From contig NZ_VUYU01000033.1 of assembly GCF_011682065.1 (NCBI RefSeq), positions 1 to 64,000 on the forward strand: a stretch of 64,000 nt of DNA, given 5' to 3'. The position numbers and the translations under genes are program-made. Below are positions 16,004-24,629 of the stretch, piece by piece (the first letter of the stretch is position 1; each line of letters begins with the position of its first letter). This DNA is from Massilia rubra. Its GTDB lineage: Bacteria > Pseudomonadota > Gammaproteobacteria > Burkholderiales > Burkholderiaceae_D. Under the pieces are notes generated by a model. That model was not told where the DNA came from. It did no database searches and saw nothing but the letters and a program-made list of their open reading frames with translations.

Positions 16004-18139
16004 ATGACTCGCAAGCTGTTCGTCACCACCGCCCTGCCTTACGCCAACGGAGCTTTTCATATCGGCCACATGATGGAATACATCCAGGCCGATATCTGGG
16101 TACGCTTCCAGCGAATGCAACGCGACGCCGACGGCCAGCGCGAGGTTCACTTCGTCTGCGCCGACGACACCCACGGCACGCCGATCATGATCGCGGCCGA
16201 AAAGAAGGGCATCACGCCCCAGGAATTCGTGGCCGAGATCGCCGCCGACCGCCCGCAATACCTGGACGGCTTCCACATTGCCTTCGATAACTGGTACTCG
16301 ACCGATTCGCCGGAAAACGTGGAGTTGTCGCAAGGCATCTACCGCAAACTGCGCGATACCGGCCTGATCGTCACCAAGACGGTCGACCGCTTCTTCGACC
16401 CGGTCAAGGGCATGTTCCTGGCCGACCGCAACATCAAGGGCGAATGCCCGAAATGCGGCGCCAAGGACCAGTATGGCGACAATTGCGAAGTGTGCGGCGC
16501 GGCTTACCAGCCGACCGAACTGGTGAACCCGTTCTCGGTCTTCACCGGCTCGACCCCGATCCTCAAACCATCGGAACAGTACTTCTTCGCCCTGTCCGAC
16601 CCGCGCTGCTACACCTTCCTCAAGGAATGGCTGAACACGCCTGGCCGCTTGCAGCCGGAAATGGTCAATAAAGTGTCCGAGTGGCTCGGCGAGGCCGGCG
16701 AGAAGCTGGCCGACTGGGATATTTCGCGCGACGCGCCCTACTTCGGCATCCCGATTCCCGATGCGCCGGGCAAGTTTTTCTATGTCTGGCTGGACGCGCC
16801 GGTCGGCTACCTGGCCAGCCTGAAAAACTACTGCAGCAAGAAAGGGATCGATTTTGACGCCTTGCTCAATGATCCGGACACCGAGCAAGTCCACTTCATC
16901 GGCAAGGATATCGTGTCCTTCCACCTGCTGTTCTGGCCAGCGATGCTGAACTTCGCCGGGCACCCGGTGATCGACAAGCTCAAGGTCAACGTACACGGCC
17001 ACCTGACCCTGAACGGCGAAAAGATGGCCAAGTCGCGCGGCACCGGCATTTCGCCGCTGCGCTACCTGGACCTGAAGATGAATCCGGAATGGCTGCGCTA
17101 CTACATCGCCTTCAAGCTCAATTCGAAGGTGGAAGACCTCGACTTCAACGGCGACGATTTCGTGGCCCGCGTGAATAGCGACCTGATCGGCAAATACGTC
17201 AACATCGCTAGCCGCTGCGCCGGATTCGTCGCCAAGCATTTCGACGGCAAGCTCGCCGCGACCCTGTCGCCCGACGCCCAGCAAGTTATCGGCCGTGCGC
17301 TCCTGGTCGATGGCCAGGAGCGCCAAGCCAGCATTGCCGCCAGCTACGAGAGCCGCGAGTTCGGCAAGGCCCTGCGCGAAATCATGGAAATCGTCGCCAT
17401 CACTAACCAGTACATCGACGATAACAAGCCCTGGCTACTGGCCAAGGATCCGGAAAAAATGGCGCAGTTGCACGATGTCTGCAGCACGTCGCTGATCCTG
17501 TTCCGCCAGATGACGGTCATGCTCGCACCGGTGCTGCCGCAGGTTGCCGCCCAGGTTGCCACGTTCCTGGGCGACGATCAGCTGAGCTGGAGCGATACGA
17601 CGGGCGCGGCCGTGTACGAAACCATGCTCGGCCGCCAGATCGGCACCTACGTTCCGCTGATGACCCGGATTGAACCGAAAATGGTCGAGGCGCTGATCGA
17701 CAAGCCGCCGGTAGTAGCCGCGCCTGCTCCTGCGCCCGTTGTCGCCGCACCTGTCCTGGAAGCGCCGGTCGCCGGCGACATCGAAGCGATCGCACCGACC
17801 ATCGAGTTCGACGACTTTGTCAAGATCGACATGCGCATCGCCAAGATCGTCAACTGCGAACTGGTGGCCGGCTCCGAACGGCTGCTGCGCCTGACCCTGG
17901 ACGTCGGCGAAGGCCGCCACCGCAACGTACTGTCGGGCATCAGGTCGGCCTACACGCCCGAGCAACTGATCGGCAAGCTGACGGTCATGGTGGCCAACCT
18001 GGCGCCGCGCAAGATCGGCAAGTTCGGCAGCTCGGAAGGCATGGTCCTGTGCGCCTCCGCCGCCGACGAGAAAGCCAATCCGGGCCTGTACGTCCTGGAA
18101 CCCTTCCCGGGCGCGCAGCCGGGCATGCGCATCGGCTAA
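16004..18139 (+). CDS. metG: Methionine--tRNA ligase
   Basis: A 711-residue cytoplasmic class I synthetase that charges tRNA-Met. Motifs: HIGH as [11 protein letters not shown] near residue 20, the zinc knuckle [18 protein letters not shown] at about 147-164, and KMSKS as [13 protein letters not shown] near 340. A Pro/Ala-rich linker (about 565-590) leads to a C-terminal EMAP/tRNA-binding OB domain ([18 protein letters not shown]). The start at 16004 was chosen because [16 protein letters not shown] is the family N-terminus; the frame upstream to 15896 is not conserved. The length is that of the long, dimeric bacterial form. Confidence 0.97.
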   Translation: MTRKLFVTTALPYANGAFHIGHMMEYIQADIWVRFQRMQRDADGQREVHFVCADDTHGTPIMIAAEKKGITPQEFVAEIAADRPQYLDGFHIAFDNWYSTDSPENVELSQGIYRKLRDTGLIVTKTVDRFFDPVKGMFLADRNIKGECPKCGAKDQYGDNCEVCGAAYQPTELVNPFSVFTGSTPILKPSEQYFFALSDPRCYTFLKEWLNTPGRLQPEMVNKVSEWLGEAGEKLADWDISRDAPYFGIPIPDAPGKFFYVWLDAPVGYLASLKNYCSKKGIDFDALLNDPDTEQVHFIGKDIVSFHLLFWPAMLNFAGHPVIDKLKVNVHGHLTLNGEKMAKSRGTGISPLRYLDLKMNPEWLRYYIAFKLNSKVEDLDFNGDDFVARVNSDLIGKYVNIASRCAGFVAKHFDGKLAATLSPDAQQVIGRALLVDGQERQASIAASYESREFGKALREIMEIVAITNQYIDDNKPWLLAKDPEKMAQLHDVCSTSLILFRQMTVMLAPVLPQVAAQVATFLGDDQLSWSDTTGAAVYETMLGRQIGTYVPLMTRIEPKMVEALIDKPPVVAAPAPAPVVAAPVLEAPVAGDIEAIAPTIEFDDFVKIDMRIAKIVNCELVAGSERLLRLTLDVGEGRHRNVLSGIRSAYTPEQLIGKLTVMVANLAPRKIGKFGSSEGMVLCASAADEKANPGLYVLEPFPGAQPGMRIG

Positions 18140-18147
18140 GGACGCGC

Positions 18148-18627
18148 ATGAACCTGGTGGTGCGCCCGGCGGACGACGATGACGCCCAACTGATCGCCGA
18201 CCTGACCCGGGCTTCCTGGGCCGGGACGGTGACGGTAACCTCGAGCGGCCACCGCGAAACCGCCCAGCGCGTGACCGAACAGTTGCGCGCCGGCGGCGCC
18301 TTCATCCTGCTGCAGGACGACGCCCCGGTCGGCTCGGTGCGCTGGGCGCCGCACGAGTTCGAACCGGACGTGTGGGAAATCCGGCGCATGGGCGTGCTGC
18401 CGCGCTGCCGCGGCGCCAACCTGTCGCAACACCTGCTCGAAGCGGTCATCCACCAGGGCCTGGCCAGTGGCGTGCAGGAACTGCGGCTGGCCGTGCGCAC
18501 CGACCAGCCCAGGCTGCTCGACCTGTACGCCGCTTACGCATTCGAACTGGCCGACGAACTCGACTATTCACACGCCAACGCGGCCGAACCGCCGCCGCGC
18601 GTGATGCGGCGCGTGCTGCGCCATTAG
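18148..18627 (+). CDS. GNAT family N-acetyltransferase
   Basis: A 159-residue protein with the GNAT pattern: an N-terminal VVRPADDDDAQLIADLTR, central strand GSVRWAPHEF, acetyl-CoA loop region EIRRMGVLPRCRGANLSQHLLE, and a C-terminal LRLAVRTDQPRLLDLYAAYAFE. The acceptor cannot be predicted. It starts 8 bp after the metG stop and is probably co-transcribed with it. The start at 18148 avoids an extension that overlaps metG. Confidence 0.85.
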   Translation: MNLVVRPADDDDAQLIADLTRASWAGTVTVTSSGHRETAQRVTEQLRAGGAFILLQDDAPVGSVRWAPHEFEPDVWEIRRMGVLPRCRGANLSQHLLEAVIHQGLASGVQELRLAVRTDQPRLLDLYAAYAFELADELDYSHANAAEPPPRVMRRVLRH

Positions 18628-18801
18628 CACCCGGGCCATCGAATGAATGAGCGCGTCAATACCGGACGCCGCGAGCGGGAGACTATAATGTCGCGCTTGA
18701 CGAGAAAAACAACATGCCTCGCGAATTGGCCGCCAGCAGCACGGCGCCTGAGCGGGGTGGTGGGCCAGGCGCCCGAACCTTCTTACTTTTGAGTGGTATC
18801 T

Positions 18802-20118
18802 ATGACCGAATTGACTTCCTTGAGGCACATCCCGCACGCCAACCTGTTTCGCAAAGGCGACGTGTTCGTACTGTTCGGCGAGCTGTTCGGCCGCGGCTAT
18901 GCTAACGGCCTGATCGATGAGGCACGCAAGGCCGGCATGACCATCGTCGGCATCACCGTCGGCCGGCGCGACGAGAACAACGCGTTGCGCGCACTCAACG
19001 AAGAAGAACTGGCCGAAGCCGAAGCCAAGCTGGGCGGGCGCATCATCAACGTGCCGCTGATGGCCGGCTTCGACCTCGACGCACCCGAAGGCGAACAGAA
19101 CCCGACCGAGATGCTGGCCGGCATCACCCTCAAGGGCTGGCAGGACGAAAAACTGGACTGGGCCGCGGTCGAACGCTGCCGCGACGTCGGCGTGCGCCGC
19201 TTCGCCAGCTCCGCCGCGCAAGCCATGGCCGAGATCGACAAGCTGATCCCGGACGGCAGCAATGTCTTCTTCGCCCACACCATGGCCGGCGGGATTCCCA
19301 AGATCAAGGCTTTCCTGGCGATCGCCAACCGCATCTACAAGGGCCGCGGCGAGCGCTTCATGTCCTCGCGGGAACTGCTCGACAGCGACCTCGGCAAGCT
19401 GATCTTGATGAACTTCGACGAAGTCACCGCCAACACCCTGCAACACCTGATTACCGCCAGCGCCGCCATCCGCGAACGCATCACCGCCAAGGGCGGCCAG
19501 GTGCGCTACACGGCGTACGGCTACCACGGCAGCGAAATCCTGATCGACGGCCAATACCAGTGGCAAACCTACACCAATTACACCCAGGGCTACGCCAAAA
19601 TGCGCTTGGAGAGCGTGGCGCAGGCTGCCTGGGCGCAAGGGATTGCCGCAACGGTGTTCAACTGCCCTGAAATCCGTACCAATTCGTCCGATATCTTTGC
19701 CGGCGTCGAGCTGTCGCTGTTCCCCCTGCTGAGCGCGCTCAAACGCGAAGGCGGCGGCGCATGGGTCGAACAACAATGGGCCGCCTGCCAGGAATTGCTC
19801 AACGACGGCCTCTCGCTGCAAAGCCTGATCGACCAGATCGAGGCCTACAACAACGACCCAGTCAGCGCCAGTTTCCGCAACTTCGATGCCTGGCCGATGG
19901 ACAACACCCCGGCCCTGGCGGAAGTGATGATCGGCACCTCGGACGAAATGACCAAGCTGCACAAGGACCGCAAGGCCCTGATCACCGACCGCCTCAGTGC
20001 GCTGGTGCTGGAAAGCGCCGGCCCGCTGATGTTCTACGGCGCCGCCGAGAAAATCGCCCCGGTGGTATGGCTCAACCACGACATCATCGCCAAGCAACTG
20101 AACGCACTGCACCCGTAA
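18802..20118 (+). CDS. FabMG-like putative enoyl-ACP reductase family protein
   Basis: A 438-residue protein. The N-terminus (KGDVFVLFGELFGRGYANGLIDEARKAGMTIVGITVGRR) has the spacing of a Rossmann nucleotide-binding motif, with a Gly-rich turn after the first strand and a second strand ending in GR. From memory this resembles proteins named 'enoyl ACP reductase FabMG family' in betaproteobacteria; that identification is tentative. A Tyr-rich segment in the middle (VRYTAYGYHGSEILIDGQYQWQ split over about 233-256) could hold a catalytic Tyr. The ATG at 18802 was preferred over a GTG three codons upstream. A TATAAT box lies at 18684-18689, without a good -35. Confidence 0.55.
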   Translation: MTELTSLRHIPHANLFRKGDVFVLFGELFGRGYANGLIDEARKAGMTIVGITVGRRDENNALRALNEEELAEAEAKLGGRIINVPLMAGFDLDAPEGEQNPTEMLAGITLKGWQDEKLDWAAVERCRDVGVRRFASSAAQAMAEIDKLIPDGSNVFFAHTMAGGIPKIKAFLAIANRIYKGRGERFMSSRELLDSDLGKLILMNFDEVTANTLQHLITASAAIRERITAKGGQVRYTAYGYHGSEILIDGQYQWQTYTNYTQGYAKMRLESVAQAAWAQGIAATVFNCPEIRTNSSDIFAGVELSLFPLLSALKREGGGAWVEQQWAACQELLNDGLSLQSLIDQIEAYNNDPVSASFRNFDAWPMDNTPALAEVMIGTSDEMTKLHKDRKALITDRLSALVLESAGPLMFYGAAEKIAPVVWLNHDIIAKQLNALHP

Positions 20119-20136
20119 GCGTCCGCAACGCCCCCT

Positions 20137-20162
20137 CGTCGGGCTGCCAGTGGCGCCCGACG
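20137..20162 (+). terminator. Inverted repeat after the FabMG-like gene
   Basis: CGTCGGGC and GCCCGACG form an 8-bp stem around a 10-nt loop, 18 bp after the stop codon. Only AATTCC follows, so it is at best a weak intrinsic terminator. Confidence 0.4.
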
Positions 20163-20233
20163 AATTCCCCCTGCCGCCTTGCTCGCGGTAAAATAGCATT
20201 GTCGCTACCCTCGTCGCTACCTACTGCCCTATT

Positions 20234-20443
20234 ATGAAACTGACCAAACAATTCCAGCTCTACGAATCCGACCACACCAAGTTCATCCGCGAGCTCAAGG
20301 CCAAGAATCCCGAGATGGAAGCTGGCCAGATTGCCGGCCGCGCGCTGCTGTGGGACAAGGCGCCGATCACCCTGGCCGACCAGGATAAAACCAAGGAATC
20401 GCGCGTCCAGCAGCAAGCTTACGTGTACCAGAACAAACTCTGA
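20234..20443 (+). CDS. DUF3460 family protein
   Basis: A 69-residue cytoplasmic protein with the DUF3460 pattern: YESDHTKFIRELKAKNPEME, GRALLWDK and a Gln-rich end. Short, charged, no membrane segment, no catalytic motif. It is 17 bp upstream of scpA, a placement I know from related betaproteobacteria, and may share its transcript. Function unknown. Confidence 0.88.
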   Translation: MKLTKQFQLYESDHTKFIRELKAKNPEMEAGQIAGRALLWDKAPITLADQDKTKESRVQQQAYVYQNKL

Positions 20444-20460
20444 CGGTTCAGGGCGAGACC

Positions 20461-21357
20461 ATGTTGCCAGAAGAGGCGGCGACGGAAGAACTCGCCACCG
20501 AGCCAGGTGGCTCGCTCAGCGACGCGCCCGCCGCCCCGGTCGAACTGCCGGCGCTGCTTGAAGCGCCGCCCGAAGCGCCCGCGTTTGCCCGTCTATACGG
20601 CGAACCGCTGCTGCGCATGCCGACCGACCTGTTCATCCCGCCGGACGCGCTCGAGATCTTCCTGGACGCCTTCGAAGGTCCGCTCGACCTGCTGCTCTAC
20701 CTGATCCGCAAGCAAAACTTCAATATTCTCGATATTCCGATGGCGCAGGTCACCCTGCAATATCTGAAATATGTCGACCAGATCCGCCTGCACAACCTGG
20801 AACTGGCGGCCGAATATTTGCTGATGGCCGCCATGCTGATCGAAATCAAGTCGCGCATGTTGCTGCCGCAGCGGGTCGCCGACGACGACCTGCTCGACAC
20901 CTACGACCCGCGCGCCGACCTGGTGCGGCGCTTGCTCGACTACGAGCAGATCAAGCTGGCCGCCTACGAAATCAACGCCATACCCCAGCTCGACCGTGAC
21001 TTCACCCGGCCCTCCCTGTTCGTCGAGCAGAGCAACATCCCGACTTGGCCCGATGTGGACCCGCTCGACCTGCAGCGCGCCTGGCTGGACGTGCTCAAGC
21101 GCGCCAAGCTGACCCAGCACCACCGCATCAGCCGCCAGGAACTGTCGGTGCGCGAGCACATGACCTCGATCCTGCGGCAACTGCAAACGGCCCGCTTCGT
21201 CGAATTCGCCGACTTGTTCCAGGGCCAGGGCGGCGTGCCGATTGTGGTCGTGCACTTCGTGGCCATGCTGGAACTGGCCAAGGAAACCCTGATCGAAATT
21301 ACCCAGGCCGAGCCGTTCGCGCCGATCTACGTGCGCCTCGCCTACTCCCCGGCATAA
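20461..21357 (+). CDS. scpA: Segregation and condensation protein A
   Basis: A 298-residue kleisin subunit of the bacterial SMC/MukBEF-type condensin, which links SMC heads with ScpB. The family core is clear: EIFLDAFEGPLDLLLYLIRK and ILDIPMAQVTLQYLKYVD at about residues 62-100, LAAEYLLMAAMLIEIKSRMLLP after it, and a C-terminal winged helix. The first 55 residues are an acidic Ala/Glu/Pro-rich extension, probably disordered. No scpB is in the window. It lies between DUF3460 and panC on the same strand. Confidence 0.94.
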   Translation: MLPEEAATEELATEPGGSLSDAPAAPVELPALLEAPPEAPAFARLYGEPLLRMPTDLFIPPDALEIFLDAFEGPLDLLLYLIRKQNFNILDIPMAQVTLQYLKYVDQIRLHNLELAAEYLLMAAMLIEIKSRMLLPQRVADDDLLDTYDPRADLVRRLLDYEQIKLAAYEINAIPQLDRDFTRPSLFVEQSNIPTWPDVDPLDLQRAWLDVLKRAKLTQHHRISRQELSVREHMTSILRQLQTARFVEFADLFQGQGGVPIVVVHFVAMLELAKETLIEITQAEPFAPIYVRLAYSPA

Positions 21358-21371
21358 GCCGATTCATTTGA

Positions 21372-22232
<861 letters not shown>

Positions 22233-22241
22233 TCCCCCCCA

Positions 22242-22423
22242 AACCGGGGTCTGACCTCTGATTCGAAATTTTGTTAAATTTTCATCACATTGAGGCAAGG
22301 CCGACGGCTATTGGTTGGCTACACCAACGTTAGTCGACCGCCGCGTCACTTTTCCGCAACAGTACTCCACCGGGGTCTGACCTCTGATTCGAAAGATTTC
22401 TAATCAGAGGTCAGACCCCGGTT
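22242..22423. mobile_element. MITE-like element, copy A (182 bp)
   Basis: Left end AACCGGGGTCTGACCTCTG ATTCGAAA at 22242; right end is its inverted complement finishing CAGACCCCGGTT at 22423. An extra direct copy of the left end lies inside at 22369-22394, so the right part folds into a long hairpin. It encodes no protein. The body shares stretches with copy B (TTGTTAAATT, GGCAAGGCCG-like, CCGCAACA). It sits between panC and the DUF1963 stop codon. Confidence 0.8.
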
Positions 22424-22431
22424 GGGAGGCA

Positions 22432-23178
22432 CTATCCGGCATCGCAGCGCAGTTCACTGAAGTCGGCTTCCTTGAGCCTGTCTTTGTGAATGAACACCAT
22501 CAGCTTGGCGCCGTCCTGCCAGCACCATTGCAGCGCCTCATGCGAGACGAGCGTCAACAGGCTTACCCAGTCCTTTTCCGGTGTCGGATCGTACGCCAGG
22601 GAATCGAACGATGGGTATCCAAGCAAGTAATCATCGGCGGCGAATGGCGATAAAGCGCTGAGCACGCGGTCCGCCTCCTCGCTGTAATGCTCGAACGGCC
22701 AGTCATTGCGCAGCTCGTAATGCCGGGGAATACTCATCCCCGCTTTGAAATCGATTGCGACGCTGTGCTGGACCGGGTCCCCGTCACCACCGATAAACTG
22801 CGCCAATTGCTCAGGATCGTCCCAATAATAGGCGACGACAAAATCGGGATCTCCCCAAAAACACACGCCATCCTCGTCTTCCGCATAAAACAAGCTCAAC
22901 ATGCCGGTGCCCGGCAACGCCGACGGCGAGCTAATGTCACCGAAGTTGACCTGCCCGAGGAAGCGGTACGGGCCGACGGCATGCGCCGGCCACGCGAAGC
23001 CGGCCGGCACCATCGGGACGCCACCGAACCTGCTCGCCGCCGGTGCTGGAGCGACACTTTCCAGCAGGCTGATCTCGATGCAGGGTTGCGCAATGTCACG
23101 CAGGTAGTCGAGGTGCGCTGTCAAAGGCGCAAGTTCCCCGGATACCGGGATCATGCTGGCAAGGGCCTCGATATTCAT
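22432..23178 (-). CDS. DUF1963 (YwqG-like) family protein
   Basis: A 248-residue cytoplasmic protein with DUF1963 features: SRFGGVPMVPAGFAWP, YRFLGQVNFGDIS, MLSLFYAEDEDGVCFWGDPDF, and near the C-terminus LLGYPSFDSLAYDPTP and LMVFIHKDRLKEADFSEL, matching the 'lGG.p..', 'l.Fl.Qin' and 'gy' blocks of the family. Function is unknown in general. The start at 23178 (MNIEALASM) is used; MIAMNIE at 23187 is equally possible. The gene is tightly bracketed by two related MITE-like elements, 8 bp after its stop and 31 bp before its start, which suggests a mobilised or exchanged cassette. Confidence 0.78.
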   Translation of the reverse strand: MNIEALASMIPVSGELAPLTAHLDYLRDIAQPCIEISLLESVAPAPAASRFGGVPMVPAGFAWPAHAVGPYRFLGQVNFGDISSPSALPGTGMLSLFYAEDEDGVCFWGDPDFVVAYYWDDPEQLAQFIGGDGDPVQHSVAIDFKAGMSIPRHYELRNDWPFEHYSEEADRVLSALSPFAADDYLLGYPSFDSLAYDPTPEKDWVSLLTLVSHEALQWCWQDGAKLMVFIHKDRLKEADFSELRCDAG

Positions 23179-23209
23179 CGCAATCATCTTTCTTAGGTAG
23201 CAAACCGAC

Positions 23210-23389
23210 ACCGGGGTCAGAGCTTTAACTCGAAACATTGTTAAATTGCCGCCATACTGACGCAAGGCCGGGGACGATTTGTCAGTTCTGCTAAGGGCAC
23301 GCGACGCTTTCTTCAGTTTGCCGCAACATTTATCCATCGGCCTCAGCGCCTTAACTGGAAATCTTTCGAATTAAAGCTCTGACCCCGGT
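23210..23389. mobile_element. MITE-like element, copy B (180 bp)
   Basis: Left end ACCGGGGTCAGAGCTTTAAC (continuing TCGAAA), right end inverted, TTTCGAATTAAAGCTCTGAC then CCCGGT. The termini keep the GGGGTC and CGAAA blocks of copy A but differ between them (AGAGCTTTAA instead of TGACCTCTGA). The body aligns with copy A at several blocks and lacks an open frame. It lies between the DUF1963 start and the next small gene. Confidence 0.8.
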
Positions 23390-23426
23390 GGGAGGAAACT
23401 GGTTCACATTGGAAAGCCTGGCGTGC

Positions 23427-23795
23427 TCAGAATCTGCCTTTGAACTTGCAGTTGCCGGCGCCCCGCTTGGGCGACTTGCAACGCACGACGCGCGCTGTAC
23501 CGTCGGCGTCGCTGGTGATCTCTACCGCGAACAGGCGGCCATCGACGCAACGCGCACTCCACAGCGCCGTGCCGCCCTCGTCGCTGCCCTGGTAAATCGC
23601 GCGCTTGATGCCGATGCATTTGATCCCGGCTTGCTTGACCATCTCTCCCAAGGCCGCCTGGCGCTTGGTTTGCGTCATCTTGGCGATGTGCAGGTGGACC
23701 GGATTGGCACAGGCCGCTCCAGACAGCGCGGCGATCAGGACGCCCGCGACCAGGCGTGATATCAGTTGTTTCCCCACAAAACTTCCCTTATGCAT
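23427..23795 (-). CDS. Small exported Cys-containing protein (YQGSD family), paralogue 1
   Basis: A 122-residue protein with a signal peptide (residues 1 to about 30, cleavage near GAACA/NPVH). The mature part contains NPVHLHIAKMTQTKRQA, Cys in IKCIGIKRAIYQGSDEGG, ALWSARCVDGRLFAVEI and a C-terminal CKSPKRGAGNCKF. It is clearly paralogous to 24137-24490: both share NPxH, MTxxKRQA, C...YQGSD, AxWxAxCxDGxxFA and a last Cys near the end. Four mature Cys suggest two disulfides in the periplasm. I do not recognise a named family. Its ATG overlaps the stop of the cREC gene by 8 bp. Confidence 0.7.
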   Translation of the reverse strand: MHKGSFVGKQLISRLVAGVLIAALSGAACANPVHLHIAKMTQTKRQAALGEMVKQAGIKCIGIKRAIYQGSDEGGTALWSARCVDGRLFAVEITSDADGTARVVRCKSPKRGAGNCKFKGRF

Positions 23796-24093
23796 TGCCG
23801 GCGCGGCCGGCGTACCGTTCGATTGTTCGGATTCCCGCTTCCATTTTTTCGCGCGCCGAGGCGTTGGCCGAGTGCACCCGCATCGCTGGCGCCCGAAAGC
23901 CAGCCGTCATGACTTGCTCCTCGATCCACAGCACCACGTCATACCCCGTGCCGCGCGCGTCGTCGCCCAGGTCGTGATCGAGGCTGATCTCGGTGACGTC
24001 GCCCGTGCGCAGCAAGGCGATGGCTTCCTCCGGCCAATACACGCGTACCCAGCCGTCCGGAGTGCGGCGCTCGTCGTCCAGGTACACTTTCAT
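23788..24093 (-). CDS. Cyclic-phosphate-processing receiver (cREC) domain protein
   Basis: A 101-residue protein that begins MKVYLDDERRTPDGWVRVYW and has SLDHDLGDD at the second acidic block. The DDER ... SLDHDLG pattern is typical of the small receiver-like cREC domain proposed to handle cyclic phosphates or nucleotides. The start at 24093 gives exactly the domain; the frame upstream to 24282 runs into low-quality sequence. Its TAA overlaps the start of the downstream small exported gene by 8 bp, so the two are translationally coupled even though one product is cytoplasmic and the other exported. Confidence 0.75.
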   Translation of the reverse strand: MKVYLDDERRTPDGWVRVYWPEEAIALLRTGDVTEISLDHDLGDDARGTGYDVVLWIEEQVMTAGFRAPAMRVHSANASAREKMEAGIRTIERYAGRAGNA

Positions 24094-24136
24094 GCACACC
24101 TGCGGCGCGCCCGCTTGCGCAGCGCCACCGTCGAGC

Positions 24137-24490
24137 CTATTTTTTGAATTTGGTAAAGCATTTTTGGCCAGATACGGACTTGAGCACAGCGCAGCTGATA
24201 ATGCGGGTCGAGCCGCCCGCGTCGTTGTTGACCTGGATCGCGAAGGTCGAGCCATCCGCGCATTTGGCGTTCCAGATGGCATTGTCTTTCTGATCGCTAC
24301 CCTGATAGAAGGTTTGCGTGACAGCGGTGCATTGTTTGTTGGACTTGGCCATAAACTTGGTCAACAGCGCTTGCCGCTTCGCTTCCGTCATCGACATGAG
24401 TTGCTGGTGTGCCGGATTGGCGCTGGCGCCCAGGGGGATTGCCAACAACATGGCGCCCGCGACGATGAATGAAGCAAACTTGTATGTCAT
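24137..24490 (-). CDS. Small exported Cys-containing protein (YQGSD family), paralogue 2
   Basis: A 117-residue protein with a Sec signal peptide (MTYKFASFIVAGAMLLAIPL, cleavage near GASA/NPAH). The mature sequence carries NPAHQQLMSMTEAKRQALL, KQCTAVTQTFYQGSDQKDN, AIWNAKCADGSTFAIQV and a terminal SGQKCFTKFKK. It is a paralogue of 23427-23795 with one cREC gene between them, consistent with a local duplication. Periplasmic, likely disulfide-bonded. No enzymatic motif is visible and the family name is unknown to me. Confidence 0.7.
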   Translation of the reverse strand: MTYKFASFIVAGAMLLAIPLGASANPAHQQLMSMTEAKRQALLTKFMAKSNKQCTAVTQTFYQGSDQKDNAIWNAKCADGSTFAIQVNNDAGGSTRIISCAVLKSVSGQKCFTKFKK

Positions 24491-24542
24491 ACATATCCTT
24501 TAGCGTAAAAGCGGAATGCCGTCGACGCGGCGTCATACGGCG

Positions 24543-24594
24543 CCGGGGTCTGACCTCTGATTCGAAATATTTCGAATCAGAGGTCAGACCCCGG
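24543..24594. repeat. Perfect 52-bp palindrome with MITE-type ends
   Basis: Two perfect 26-bp arms meet without a spacer (centre between 24568 and 24569). The outer sequence CCGGGGTCTGACCTCTGATT is the same end type as in copy A. It looks like a solo head-to-head pair of element ends, possibly the minimal remnant of a 182-bp element or an independent palindromic unit. It lies between the EAL-HDOD stop codon and paralogue 2. Confidence 0.9.
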
Positions 24595-24629
24595 TTGGGC
24601 AATGCAAGCTGCTGCGGCCAGGCCGATGG

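Noticed and set aside
22233-23427. An insertion sequence encoding a transposase in the repeat islet
   Set aside because: No transposase motif in any frame between the elements; the only gene there is DUF1963.
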